Assembly: GCA_965250195.1 (NCBI GenBank)
Contig: OZ252295.1
Span: 1,550,001 to 1,614,000, forward strand
Source: CAUZIR01 sp965250195
GTDB lineage: Bacteria; Chloroflexota; Dehalococcoidia; Lucifugimonadales; UBA2962
Direction of reading: 5' to 3'
DNA length: 64,000 bases
Made by a program: the position numbers and the translations under genes. The notes below the pieces were generated by a model. That model ran no database searches. It was not told the DNA's origin and saw only the letters and a program-made list of their open reading frames with translations. Of this stretch, positions 42,547 through 51,515 are shown one piece after another (positions within the stretch are counted from its first letter, which is position 1; the number at the start of each line of letters is the position of its first letter).

Positions 42547-43467
42547 TTAGCTGGAAAGATTCAGCTCGTACCAGACCGTCTCTTCCACCAGGTCGAACCC
42601 GAGCGAAAGGTAAAGCTCCCTGGCGGGTTTATTGGAGTGATCGACCTCCAATTTTACGGTCCGGGCACCCTTCGTTTCCAGGTACGACATCCCGGCTGCG
42701 ACGATAATCCGGCCCAGGCCTCTGCCCCGCCGGTCCGGGTGAACCCCGGTCATGCCGATGTAGCCGGTAGGTGTCTCGGACCGTTTTGGTCGCTGGGTCC
42801 AGTTGTAGCCGCACGGCTTGCCATCGGCCTCCAGCATGAGAATGCCGTCAGACTCCCAGGGCCGCATTCTGACCCTGGCGGCAATCTCTGCGACCGTGTT
42901 GGGGGCGAAGCCCCAGCTTCCGCTGAAGGCCGCGTTTTGCAAATCGGTCAGGGTCTGCTCGTCGCCGCCGAGTGCGAACGGCCTCATGGAATAGCCAGGG
43001 GGCAGCGGCGGGACCGCGACTCCGTCCACGTCGGAGGCCAGGCGCCAGTAACGCCTGGCCGCGTAAAAGCCCGCGTCCTCAAGCAAAAATCGACCCCCCC
43101 TGCTGAGCACCGGAACCTGGATGTGCAGCACCGAGGCGCCTAGCTCCCGCACACGCTCGATCGCCGTGTCCAGTAGCTGGCGCCCAACGCCGCGCCTGCG
43201 GTGCCGGGGCAGAACGGCAAGTTCCGCCACGGCCCGGCTTATCGAGGGCTCGTGAGAAATCCGGGCCATCCCGGCCGCTTCGTCACCGACCTCGGCGATA
43301 AAGCAGTCGGTCTCGGCACTCAGGTTGGGTTGGGAGAGGAACAGGTGTTTGAAATCCGTATCGACAGCCTCGTCGCCCCCGGTCGTACCGGAAAGTTCAT
43401 TGACCAGGCTCGTCCAAACCGGAAGGTCCGGCCAGGCGAAATCGCGGATTGAAGCGTTCTGTGGCAC
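42547..43467 (-). CDS. Tandem GNAT-domain acetyltransferase (MshD-like arrangement)
   Basis: A 306-residue protein of two GNAT domains. Domain 1 carries the acetyl-CoA loop ELAVLPRHRRRGVGRQLLD, and domain 2 carries MTGVHPDRRGRGLGRIIVAAG with VDHSNKPARELYLSLGFDLV. Two-domain GNATs include mycothiol synthase MshD. The nearby MshA-like gene makes this tempting, but the similarity is general. GTG is the start. It is convergent with the DUF502 gene. Confidence 0.83.
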   Translation of the reverse strand: MPQNASIRDFAWPDLPVWTSLVNELSGTTGGDEAVDTDFKHLFLSQPNLSAETDCFIAEVGDEAAGMARISHEPSISRAVAELAVLPRHRRRGVGRQLLDTAIERVRELGASVLHIQVPVLSRGGRFLLEDAGFYAARRYWRLASDVDGVAVPPLPPGYSMRPFALGGDEQTLTDLQNAAFSGSWGFAPNTVAEIAARVRMRPWESDGILMLEADGKPCGYNWTQRPKRSETPTGYIGMTGVHPDRRGRGLGRIIVAAGMSYLETKGARTVKLEVDHSNKPARELYLSLGFDLVEETVWYELNLSS

Positions 43468-43653
43468 CCGGTCTAAGTTCCTAAATATGGGTTGAGGTCG
43501 AAAGACATGCGGTAAGGGGTGCTTCGAAGCTCAGGGAGTTTAGCAGAGCGGGGTGAAGGCAACAATCGATCCGACGAGACATTTGGGCGAGAATTCAGCG
43601 GAGTTGCTCAGAGCGACTCACCGGGCCTACCATTCCAACCTGGGACGCACCAA

Positions 43654-44433
43654 ATGTACGATCTCCACGCCCACATTCTCCCGGCCCTGGACGATGGGGC
43701 CACGTCCGAAAATGTAACCCTGGAAATGGCGGCCGTGGCGGCCCGGTCAGGGATCAGAGTCATGGTTGCCACGCCCCACATGAAGGACGTCAACGAGGGC
43801 TCGTCGCCCGACGCCGCGGCGCGGTTGTGCTCAGAGATGGCCGGCAAGATAAGGGACAGAGGTACCGACCTGGAACTGGTCATGGGTATGGAAACCCACG
43901 TCGTCCCCGAGATGCCCGAGATGCTTAAGGACGGCCGCGCCCTGCCCATAAACGGAACCAAATATGCGCTCGTCGAAATGCCGTTCTTCGGGCACCCCAA
44001 CTATCTAGAGGAAACGCTGTTCGGCGTTCAGCTCCTCGGAATAGTCCCGGTCCTTGCCCACCCCGAGCGTATCGAATTGGTGCAGCAAAGGCCCGAGATA
44101 CTGCGGGACTTCGTGGAAAGGGGCATGCTGTCCCAGATCACGGCGGGCAGTCTGCTCGGCCACTTTGGTGCAAACGTTCGACGGTTCACTGAAGACCTCG
44201 TCCGCAACGAGTTGGCCCACGTGATAGCTTCAGACTGCCACTTCCCGGACGGCCCACGGTTGCCGGGCCTTACGAAGGGCAATGAGGCGGCGGCGAGACT
44301 TGTGGGAAAAGACAGAGCGGCCCAGATGGTCGATGAGGTCCCCCGGGCCATAGTCGAAGGGCGCGCAGTGACGGTGAAAGAGGCCGGAACGATTCGGCCA
44401 ATGCGAAAACGCGGCTGGCCGCGTTGGTTCTGA
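43654..44433 (+). CDS. PHP-family tyrosine phosphatase (CpsB/CapC/YwqE-like)
   Basis: A manganese-dependent phosphatase of 259 residues controlling capsule or exopolysaccharide tyrosine kinases in relatives. Metal ligands are visible in MYDLHAHILPALDDGA, MVATPHMKD, MGMETHVVPE, VLAHPERIELV and VIASDCHFPDG. The ATG at 43654 places the metal motif at the very N-terminus, as is usual; the frame is open 45 codons upstream without a ribosome site. No matching kinase gene is in the window. Confidence 0.88.
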   Translation: MYDLHAHILPALDDGATSENVTLEMAAVAARSGIRVMVATPHMKDVNEGSSPDAAARLCSEMAGKIRDRGTDLELVMGMETHVVPEMPEMLKDGRALPINGTKYALVEMPFFGHPNYLEETLFGVQLLGIVPVLAHPERIELVQQRPEILRDFVERGMLSQITAGSLLGHFGANVRRFTEDLVRNELAHVIASDCHFPDGPRLPGLTKGNEAAARLVGKDRAAQMVDEVPRAIVEGRAVTVKEAGTIRPMRKRGWPRWF

Positions 44434-44448
44434 GGTCTTTAAGGCCGA

Positions 44449-44856
44449 TCAGTCATCGAAAAACGTGATCGTCTTATCGGCGGTAATCGTAATAAGGATG
44501 AAAGTTTCCTCCGCCTGAGTCTTTACCGCATACTCATGGCCCTTTTCCTTGCCCATGTAGTGGTAGGCAAGTTTGAACAAGAGCGGGTCGGTGTCAACGT
44601 CCGAAACCGAGGATGTGCCTTGTACCAGCACATAAGAATAGGGCGGCAACCGGGAGGCGATCGACATCGCTATCCGGGCGTCTGAGGTCATGTTCCGCAC
44701 CTTCACCGTAGTGGGTTCAGCCAGCACGAAATAAGACTCCCCGTCCCACGAGTACCACTCCGGTGCGACATGAGGCGCCCCGTCCGGCATCAGCGTAACG
44801 AGGTCCGCTAAGTGGGGCTCTGCCAAAAACGTGGCTATCTTCTTTTGATCGTCCAT
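44449..44856 (-). CDS. Pyridoxamine 5'-phosphate oxidase-fold flavin/F420-binding protein
   Basis: A 135-residue split-barrel protein. It has LAEPHLADLVTLMPDGAPHV, PEWYSWDGESYFVLAEP, VRNMTSDARIAMSI and YVLVQGTSSV, the pattern of PPOX-class F420- or FMN-dependent reductases. The ATG at 44856 starts the domain directly and lies 19 bp after the tmk stop. Cofactor and substrate cannot be decided by eye. Confidence 0.83.
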   Translation of the reverse strand: MDDQKKIATFLAEPHLADLVTLMPDGAPHVAPEWYSWDGESYFVLAEPTTVKVRNMTSDARIAMSIASRLPPYSYVLVQGTSSVSDVDTDPLLFKLAYHYMGKEKGHEYAVKTQAEETFILITITADKTITFFDD

Positions 44857-44875
44857 TTGTGTCCTCGGTTCGCGC

Positions 44876-45643
44876 TTAAAACAGGTTCGGTTGATTGATG
44901 TCTGTCTGCTCCGCTCCGACGTCTTCGGTGCTGTCGGTTGGTCTTTCGTCAACCTCCGGGGTTATGCTCCGGATCACAGAGTCTGCGAGTGCCCTTATGT
45001 CCCGCGCAACCTCATCTTCCGGCTGCGTCCCGTCCACCACTCGCCACCGTTCCGGCTCCTCTTTCGCCAACTCCACGTAACCCTGGTGGACGCGTTCATG
45101 GAAAGCCGTACTCTCCTCCTCGAATCGGCGCATGTTTCCCGGCTCGTCGCGACGATCGGCCGTGACCCCGGATGCTTCGTCGGGGGCGGACGCCAGGTCG
45201 ACGCGTCTGAGTGCGACTGAGGGAGGCACATCGATGAATAGAGTTAGATCGGGTACCGCCCCGTCGAGAGCGATGGCATTCAGCCCATTGACCATCCCAA
45301 TTTCCAGACCACGGCCGTAACTCTGATAAGCGACCGTTGAGTCGATGTAACGATCGCAAATGACTACCGCGTCGGGTCGTAAGAGGGCCGGCTTTATTAC
45401 CTCGGCCACGAGTTGAGCCCGGGCCGCGACGAACAGCAGGAGCTCGGAGACCGGCGAAAGTGAATCGGTGTCAGTTTTTTCACTCTTGAGCCATTTACGC
45501 AGATAATTCCCGAGACTCGTGGAGCCTGGCTCATGGACCCCGACCACGTCGTGGCCTTCATCCGTGAGGCGTTCATTCAGCAGCGCGGCCTGGGTTGACT
45601 TACCTGAGCCGTCGCCGCCCTCGAAGGTGATCAGGACCGACAC
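44876..45643 (-). CDS. tmk: Thymidylate kinase
   Basis: Phosphorylates dTMP to dTDP. The 255-residue protein has the P-loop ITFEGGDGSGKSTQAALL, VHEPGSTSLGNYLR (here P-G in place of the usual P-G-G-T), the DRY motif in VVICDRYIDSTVAYQSYGRG, and a DVPPSVALRR lid region. It is longer than the usual ~210 residues because of an insert around 165-185 (DEASGVTADRRDEPGN) and an acidic C-terminal tail. GTG start. Confidence 0.93.
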   Translation of the reverse strand: MSVLITFEGGDGSGKSTQAALLNERLTDEGHDVVGVHEPGSTSLGNYLRKWLKSEKTDTDSLSPVSELLLFVAARAQLVAEVIKPALLRPDAVVICDRYIDSTVAYQSYGRGLEIGMVNGLNAIALDGAVPDLTLFIDVPPSVALRRVDLASAPDEASGVTADRRDEPGNMRRFEEESTAFHERVHQGYVELAKEEPERWRVVDGTQPEDEVARDIRALADSVIRSITPEVDERPTDSTEDVGAEQTDINQPNLF

Positions 45644-45670
45644 GTCTGGCTCCTGCGCCCCGAAAGCCGG

Positions 45671-47341
45671 TTAACGATAGATGACCACCTTGCGCCAGGG
45701 ATCTCGCCCGGTGCTGGTGGACGATAGCCCGTACTGGTCGGCGATGGCGTGCTGTAAGTGGCGGACGTAGGCGCCCTGAGGCGTAAGCTCAATTTCGTCC
45801 CGGTCTCCGGTTTTGGCCTTTTCTATCGCCTGCTCGGCCTCCGACAGCGCACTGACCACGGCGGTACTCTCTTGGGACTGGCCGTTTTGACGGGCGATGG
45901 CCTTGATGAACTGTTCGATTTGCGACAGGGTGTTGCGGCGCAGGACGTAGACCGGCTTGCCTTGCTGCTCGGCCGAGCGAAGGGCGGCTGTGCGCCGCCT
46001 GTAGTAGTTCTTCGTCGTGAGCAGCAGGTCGGCAGCCTTGATGTCGTTGACCACGTCGATCGCCAGTCCGGACGCCGCCACCACGGATTGCAGTCTGCCT
46101 TTGTTCACACCGTAAGGCATTATTCGGGTAGTTCTTTGAGTAACCGAAGGGACGGTCTCCGGGTCGGGGTCCGGTCCCGAGTCGATTTCTTGCCCGTCCG
46201 TATCTCGTGAAAGCCCGTTCGTCAACAGCCCAGCCCCGGGAGCGTCAAGGAGAGACGGCCCGCGCCGTTGTTGGGTTCTGCTGTGTGTGGGCGCTGACGT
46301 AGTCGGCCGGGTGCGGGCCACGTTGCCTTCCGTATCCAGGGTCCGAATCTCCGGTGCAGGGGGCGCGCCGCGCAGCATCCGATCGACCACAGAGGCAACG
46401 TCGTCGTGGACCGCGACGGTGGTCCAGTCCTGGATTTCTACAAGGACGTCAAACGTAGAGGGCGATCGCCGCTCCAACACCGTTTTTTGCGTGCGCCGTC
46501 GGCGGGCTTCGTCATCCCCCAGCGTGACAGTGTGTATGCCGCCGATCAGGTCGGAGAGCGTGGGGTTGCGGATCAAATTTTCCAGCTCGTTGCCGTGAGC
46601 TGTGGCCACCAGCTGGACGCCCCTTTCGGCAATGGTGCGGGCGGCGTCAGCTTCCAACTCGGTGCCGATCTCGTCGATGACGATGACCTCCGGCATGTGG
46701 TTCTCGACGGCCTCGATCATCACCGCATGCTGATGGGCGGGGCTGCCCACCTGCATGCGCCGTGCCGCGCCGATGCTGGGGTGAGGGATGTCGCCGTCTC
46801 CGGCGATCTCGTTAGAGGTGTCTACGATGATCACTCGTTTACTTGCTGAATCTGCCAGGACCCGCGCCACCTCCCGGAGCATGGTTGTCTTGCCCACTCC
46901 GGGACGGCCCAGCAAGAGCGTGCTCTTTCCGGTCAGGACCAGGTCTTCGATGACTCTGATGGTGCCGAATATGGCCCTGCCAACTCTGAGGGTCAGGCCC
47001 ACTACTCGGCCGCTCCGGTTACGAATGGCGGAGATGCGGTGGAGGGTCCTTTCGATACCTGCTCTATTGTCCTCGCCGAAGTCCCCGATACGGTCGGTTA
47101 CGTGGGCGATGTCGGCTTCGGTCACCTCTCGCTCGCCCAGTGCTGAGACGTCATCAATGAACCGCGCCTCCGGGGTGCGGCCCAGGTCCATCACGACCTC
47201 CAGCAGGCCCGAGAGGTCGGCTCTGGCCGCCAGGGCGTCCTGGATGCGGTCCGGTAGCACCGCCACCAGCACTTGGAGGTCCGAGGCGTCTCTGCTATCC
47301 ATTTCTTCTGGCACCATTTCTGGCGGCTTAGGGAGAGACAA
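45671..47341 (-). CDS. R3H-domain AAA-type ATPase (Ycf45/SpoIIIAA-like)
   Basis: A 556-residue ATPase. The Walker A loop is LLLGRPGVGKTTMLREVARV, the Walker B region is PEVIVIDEIGTELEADAARTI, and IVDTSNEIAGDGDIPHPSIG lies between, as in the SpoIIIAA/secretion-ATPase-like family. After a low-complexity linker (~345-400) comes a helical region and a C-terminal R3H nucleic-acid-binding domain (YVRHLQHAIADQYGLSS, GRDPWRKVVIYR). The role is unknown; plastid and cyanobacterial homologues are called Ycf45. Its start overlaps the preceding gene by 14 bp. Confidence 0.88.
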   Translation of the reverse strand: MSLPKPPEMVPEEMDSRDASDLQVLVAVLPDRIQDALAARADLSGLLEVVMDLGRTPEARFIDDVSALGEREVTEADIAHVTDRIGDFGEDNRAGIERTLHRISAIRNRSGRVVGLTLRVGRAIFGTIRVIEDLVLTGKSTLLLGRPGVGKTTMLREVARVLADSASKRVIIVDTSNEIAGDGDIPHPSIGAARRMQVGSPAHQHAVMIEAVENHMPEVIVIDEIGTELEADAARTIAERGVQLVATAHGNELENLIRNPTLSDLIGGIHTVTLGDDEARRRRTQKTVLERRSPSTFDVLVEIQDWTTVAVHDDVASVVDRMLRGAPPAPEIRTLDTEGNVARTRPTTSAPTHSRTQQRRGPSLLDAPGAGLLTNGLSRDTDGQEIDSGPDPDPETVPSVTQRTTRIMPYGVNKGRLQSVVAASGLAIDVVNDIKAADLLLTTKNYYRRRTAALRSAEQQGKPVYVLRRNTLSQIEQFIKAIARQNGQSQESTAVVSALSEAEQAIEKAKTGDRDEIELTPQGAYVRHLQHAIADQYGLSSTSTGRDPWRKVVIYR

Positions 47342-48287
47342 CGTTGTAGGCTCCGACCTCCTTCAAAACTTTTTCGGTCGCTCTTGCCGCCCGAACTTGC
47401 ACCTGTAAATTCGCCTCGATTTTAAAACCCTCATCTGCCGCCGCTCGCGCCGCGGCGGCTTCGTAGCCGGGTACCAGCAAATTAGCCGACCGCCCTTCGG
47501 GCACCCGCGACAGGCCGAGTTTGAGCAATGCGGCCGCGTCCTCGTAACTTCGCTCGGGACTAAGCATAACGGTCAGGTCGGCTGTTCCCAAGCGCCTGTT
47601 TACGATCCTGAGCCAACCCACTATGACTGACTCGGCCTCCAGTACGTACTCAGATACGGTTACGAACCTCGAAGAGCATGCCCATTTAGATGCGGCCCAC
47701 TGGTCGAGGGTCATTCCCTCCAATGCGCGCACTTCGGACGGTGTGGCGGCGCTGTAGAGTCGGAACAACCCGTGCTCGTCCGCGGCGGCCGTTGGCCGGG
47801 TTCCTATCGGCATGCCCAGGATCTGAGGCCCCCGGGACGGGCCTGTGCCTCGAGCCCGGTAAAGCGCCTCAGATCGCGACGGGAACAGCCCCGCCCGCCG
47901 AAGCTCCTCGCCTACGGCGTCGGTGGCGATTGTCCTAGCAGATATCTGCGTCGCGCCCCTTAAGAAAGCGGCCCCGGTCACTGCGTTTACCAGGTCGCTC
48001 ACGGTATCTTGATAACCGTCGCGCGCCTGCAATCGAGAGAGTTCCCAACTGGTGGGACCGGATTTCTGGGTCGCTACCGCGAGTGAGGCTATGCGTAATC
48101 CGTCGGTCTGGGCCATCGCCAGCACCCGGCCGGACTTGGAAAGGGCCCGGAATGAGTCGCCGGTCAATCCGATAAGTGTGGGCAGGGCGTGGCTCAGCGA
48201 TGCTCGCGTAAAGACCCGGTTGCGCAGTCCGGCCTGGCCCATGAGCAACCAGCGAGGCAGGTCGGTCGGCTGGAGAGCCCGGATCAT
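47328..48287 (-). CDS. Uncharacterised protein, possibly GNAT-like
   Basis: A 319-residue soluble protein I do not recognise. It is Ala/Arg/Leu-rich, with no signal or membrane segment. Its C-terminal half (VIVGWLRIVNRRLGTADLTV, RSYEDAAALLKLGL, ANLLVPGYEAAAARAAADEG) resembles the strand-helix-strand ending of GNAT acetyltransferases, but a clear acetyl-CoA loop is lacking. ATG 48287 lies seven bases after the pdxT stop behind GGGGAG. It overlaps the R3H ATPase start, so the two are probably functionally linked. Confidence 0.6.
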   Translation of the reverse strand: MIRALQPTDLPRWLLMGQAGLRNRVFTRASLSHALPTLIGLTGDSFRALSKSGRVLAMAQTDGLRIASLAVATQKSGPTSWELSRLQARDGYQDTVSDLVNAVTGAAFLRGATQISARTIATDAVGEELRRAGLFPSRSEALYRARGTGPSRGPQILGMPIGTRPTAAADEHGLFRLYSAATPSEVRALEGMTLDQWAASKWACSSRFVTVSEYVLEAESVIVGWLRIVNRRLGTADLTVMLSPERSYEDAAALLKLGLSRVPEGRSANLLVPGYEAAAARAAADEGFKIEANLQVQVRAARATEKVLKEVGAYNVVSP

Positions 48288-48294
48288 AGCTCCC

Positions 48295-48876
48295 CTATCC
48301 CAAATCCTCCGCCATGTCTGCGAAGAGTCTGTGCATACGTGAGTCGCCCGTAAGTTCTGGATGAAAGGCGGTCGCCAGCAGCGCGCCCTGGCGCACGGCG
48401 ACGGGACGCCCGTCATCCAGTTTCGAAAGCACCTCTACGTCCGGCCCCATCTCGTTTACCACAGGGGCCCGTATGAAAACCGCACGAAACGGGGTTTCGT
48501 CCAATCCGGCTACGCTCAGGTCTGCTTCGAAACTGTCTACCTGCCGGCCAAAGGCGTTTCGAGAAACCTCTATGTCCATGAGTTTGAGGGGGTCGGGCCT
48601 CCGATCCGAGAGGCTTTTCGCCATTACGATCATCCCGGCGCAGGTGCCCCATATGGGCAGGCCGTCGCCCGCCGCCTTCTCCAGAACGGACCTGAACCCG
48701 TAGATGTCGATGAGCTGGACGATGGTCGTGCTCTCACCGCCGGGGATGATGAGCCCGTCCAGCCCGTCGATCTGATGGGGCAGGCGAACTTCAGGAGCAT
48801 CGACGCCGACGCACTCGAGGACGTGCTGATGCTCGATGAAGTCGCCCTGTACAGCCAGGACGCCGATCGTGGTCAT
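48295..48876 (-). CDS. pdxT: Pyridoxal 5'-phosphate synthase glutaminase subunit
   Basis: Releases ammonia from glutamine for PdxS. The 193-residue class I amidotransferase has IGVLAVQGDFIEH, the oxyanion strand LIIPGGESTTI, the nucleophile Cys in PIWGTCAGMIVMAK, and the His-Glu pair in LLATAFHPELTGD. Length is normal. It lies 27 bp after pdxS on the same strand. Confidence 0.96.
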   Translation of the reverse strand: MTTIGVLAVQGDFIEHQHVLECVGVDAPEVRLPHQIDGLDGLIIPGGESTTIVQLIDIYGFRSVLEKAAGDGLPIWGTCAGMIVMAKSLSDRRPDPLKLMDIEVSRNAFGRQVDSFEADLSVAGLDETPFRAVFIRAPVVNEMGPDVEVLSKLDDGRPVAVRQGALLATAFHPELTGDSRMHRLFADMAEDLG

Positions 48877-48903
48877 TGACCCGGCTATAGACCCTCTGGT
48901 CCC

Positions 48904-49818
48904 TTACCAGCCACGGGTGGCCAGCTGCTCTTCGATGGGCATGGTGCGCACGTCCAGGCCGGGCATGGCGTCACCAAGTCCCGTGGACACATCGGCGATG
49001 ATTTCGGCGTCCATGAAGTGGGTGGTCGCCTTGACGATGGCGTTGGCCACCAGCGAGGGCTCGGAGGACTTAAAGATGCCGGAGCCGACGAATACGCCCT
49101 CGACACCGAGTTGCATCATGAGCGCTGCGTCCGCCGGGGTGGCGATTCCCCCTGCTGCAAAATTCACTACCGGGAGTTTGCCGGTCTCGTGAATTTCCTG
49201 CACCAACTCGAACGGGGCTTTTAGATCACGTGCCGTGGCCATCAATTCTGCCTCGTCCATGCTCTGGATGCGGCGAATCTCGCCCAGGACCGTGCGGGCG
49301 TGCCTGACGGCCTCGACGATGTTGCCGGTGCCCGCCTCGCCCTTGGTGCGAATCATGGCAGCGCCCTCGCCGATGCGCCGCAGAGCCTCACCGAGATCGC
49401 GACAACCACAGACGAACGGGACGGAGAACTGGTGTTTGTCGGTATGGTTGTTTTCGTCGGCCGGGGTCAGCACCTCGGACTCGTCGATGTAGTCGACACC
49501 CAGTGACTCGAGTACCTGGGCCTCTACGAAGTGGCCTATGCGGGACTTGGCCATGACCGGGATGGTGACCGCGTCAATTATCCCTCTGATCATGGTTGGG
49601 TCGGACATTCGCGCGACGCCGCCGTCTTTGCGGATGTCGGAAGGGACGCGTTCCAGCGCCATGACTGCCACGGCGCCGGCGTCTTCGGCTATCTTCGCCT
49701 GCTCGGGGGTGACGACGTCCATGATGACCCCGCCCTTGAGCATCTGGGCCAGGCCGCTCTTGACACGCCAGGTGGCCGTTTGGGTGGCGTTGGACTCGGT
49801 CTTTGTGTCGATTGCCAT
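48904..49818 (-). CDS. pdxS: Pyridoxal 5'-phosphate synthase lyase subunit
   Basis: Builds PLP from ribose-5-phosphate, glyceraldehyde-3-phosphate and ammonia. The 304-residue TIM barrel shows VIMDVVTPEQAKIAEDAGAV, ALERVPSDIRKDGGVARM, PVMAKSRIGHFVEAQ with an active-site Lys, IRTKGEAGTGN with the second Lys, and FAAGGIATPADAALMM for phosphate. ATG 49818 follows AGGAGA by six bases. It is divergent from a MocR-type regulator, the usual PdxR arrangement. Confidence 0.97.
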   Translation of the reverse strand: MAIDTKTESNATQTATWRVKSGLAQMLKGGVIMDVVTPEQAKIAEDAGAVAVMALERVPSDIRKDGGVARMSDPTMIRGIIDAVTIPVMAKSRIGHFVEAQVLESLGVDYIDESEVLTPADENNHTDKHQFSVPFVCGCRDLGEALRRIGEGAAMIRTKGEAGTGNIVEAVRHARTVLGEIRRIQSMDEAELMATARDLKAPFELVQEIHETGKLPVVNFAAGGIATPADAALMMQLGVEGVFVGSGIFKSSEPSLVANAIVKATTHFMDAEIIADVSTGLGDAMPGLDVRTMPIEEQLATRGW

Positions 49819-49945
49819 TAGTCTTCTCCTCGTTTCAGCTTTTTTGGCTCGTGCCATCTCGCTGTCTGGTTTGGCCGGGCTCGTGACTTCCGGCTCGTTT
49901 TGCTTGGCTTGCCGATTGGCGAGCTTTACGCAGCGGATATCATGG

Positions 49946-49986
49946 ACTGGCATAATGGCTCCACACAAGGGCCAGTTTTGTACAAT
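49946..49986. promoter_or_regulatory. Divergent pdxS/pdxR control region
   Basis: The 224-bp gap between pdxS and pdxR contains the inverted pair ACTGGC (49946-49951) and GCCAGT (49971-49976), and a TACAAT -10-like box (49981-49986) on the plus strand without a good -35. These are candidate PdxR binding and promoter elements. Assignment is by position only. Confidence 0.35.
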
Positions 49987-50042
49987 CATGGGGTACCAAT
50001 TATTCGATTGCCTGGTTCGTCCAGCCCGCAAGGAGTGCACAC

Positions 50043-51515
50043 TTGTCGTTTCCGTTTGTCGGGCTTGCCGTAGACCCGTCTTCTAAGGACACGATCAACA
50101 AGCAGATATACGACTACATTCGACGAATGGTGCTGAGCGGGGGCATATCTCCCGGCTCCCGTCTGCCGTCGAGCAGGGACCTGGCACGCCAGGTGGGCAT
50201 ATCTCGCAACACGGTCCTGGCGGCGTACGATCAGCTAACGGCCGAGGCCTACCTGGAGGGCAGGGTGGGTTCCGGCACGTTCGTGGTGAGGAACCTTCCG
50301 GACGCTTTTCTCCGTGCCCAGCTCCGTTCACCCCAGGCGCGGGAAGTGGCAGGGGAACGGGCCAGCCGGCAGAGTGGGATTTCGGCGGCCCTAGCGATAG
50401 CACCCAAGACGCAGCCACGAACTCTGCGCGCCTTCCGCACCGGGCTGCCAGACGCCGACGCCTTCCCGTTCCAACTCTGGTCACGGCTGGTTTCCCGCCG
50501 GTACCGGGACCGGGCGCCCGAGCTTTTCGATTACCAGGACCCGGCCGGGTATGGACCCCTGCGGGAGGAGATCGCCAAGTACCTTTCCTCAACAAGGGGC
50601 CTGCGCTGCACTCCCGAGCAAATAATTGTCGTAGGAGGGTCGCAGCAGGCCCTAGACTTGGCGATGCGTCTGCTGGTCGGCCCCGGCGACGTCGCCTGCG
50701 TGGAGGACCCTGGCTATGCGGGCACTCTGGCTGCCGTGAGTGGTTCGGCAGCCAGAGTGGTTCCGGTCCCGATAGATGACGAAGGATTTGAAGTGGCAAC
50801 GGCCAGGCGCCTTGCTCCGGACGCCAGGCTGATCGCCGTGACCCCGTCCAGGCAGTATCCGCTGGGCGTGACGATGTCTCTTGTGCGAAGGCTGGAGTTA
50901 TTAGAGTGGGCGTCCCAGGCGAATGCCTGGATCCTGGAGGATGACTACGACAGCGAGTACCGCTATGAGGGCCTGCCCCTGGCCGCGTTGCAGGGGCTGG
51001 ACAACGAGGGCCGAGTTATCTACATGGGCACGTTCTCCAGGCTGATGTTTCCCACCCTGAGGCTGGGTTATGCCGTGGTTCCACCTGACCTGATCGACAG
51101 TTTCAGGTCAGCGCGGGCCGTCAGCGACAGGGGATCGTCCTGGGTGGAGCAGTCGGCGATGGCGGAGTTCATTTCTGAAGGCCAGTTCGCCCGCCATGTG
51201 CGCAGGATGCGAGTGCTGTACGCCAAGCGCCAGGGCAAGCTGGTGGCGGAGGCCGGGCGACGGCTCGCCGGGCTGCTGGATGTCAGCCCCGAGCCAGCGG
51301 GGATGCACCTCGTAGGATGGCTGCCCCAGGGCCGCGATGACGTGTCGGCTTCGGAAGCCGTGGCGCGACTGGGCGTGGAGGCCGAGCCGCTTTCGGCACT
51401 ATCGATCGAAGCGACTCGCCGGGGCGGCCTGATGCTGGGCTATACAGGTGTTACCGACGCCGAGATCGAACGCGGGGTGGCCGCGATGGCCGAGGGCCTG
51501 GGCTCGCTCGCCTAG
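50043..51515 (+). CDS. pdxR: MocR/PdxR-type transcriptional regulator (GntR-HTH plus aminotransferase-like domain)
   Basis: A 490-residue regulator. The N-terminal winged helix (GSRLPSSRDLARQVGISRNT, GRVGSGTFVV) is followed by a fold-type I aminotransferase-like domain: LFDYQDPAGYGPLREEIAKY, VVGGSQQALDLAMRLL, ILEDDYDSEYRYEG. Divergent orientation to pdxST supports control of PLP synthesis. In MocR proteins the PLP Schiff-base Lys lies in GTFSKxxxPxLRLGY; here the motif is GTFSRLMFPTLRLGY, with Arg333 in its place, and TPSHQ is TPSRQ. TTG start after AAGGAG. Confidence 0.92.
   Translation: MSFPFVGLAVDPSSKDTINKQIYDYIRRMVLSGGISPGSRLPSSRDLARQVGISRNTVLAAYDQLTAEAYLEGRVGSGTFVVRNLPDAFLRAQLRSPQAREVAGERASRQSGISAALAIAPKTQPRTLRAFRTGLPDADAFPFQLWSRLVSRRYRDRAPELFDYQDPAGYGPLREEIAKYLSSTRGLRCTPEQIIVVGGSQQALDLAMRLLVGPGDVACVEDPGYAGTLAAVSGSAARVVPVPIDDEGFEVATARRLAPDARLIAVTPSRQYPLGVTMSLVRRLELLEWASQANAWILEDDYDSEYRYEGLPLAALQGLDNEGRVIYMGTFSRLMFPTLRLGYAVVPPDLIDSFRSARAVSDRGSSWVEQSAMAEFISEGQFARHVRRMRVLYAKRQGKLVAEAGRRLAGLLDVSPEPAGMHLVGWLPQGRDDVSASEAVARLGVEAEPLSALSIEATRRGGLMLGYTGVTDAEIERGVAAMAEGLGSLA

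Noticed and set aside
42547..43467. Firm assignment as mycothiol synthase mshD
   Set aside because: Only the two-GNAT layout and neighbourhood support it; no MshB or MshC is visible, so the gene symbol was withheld.
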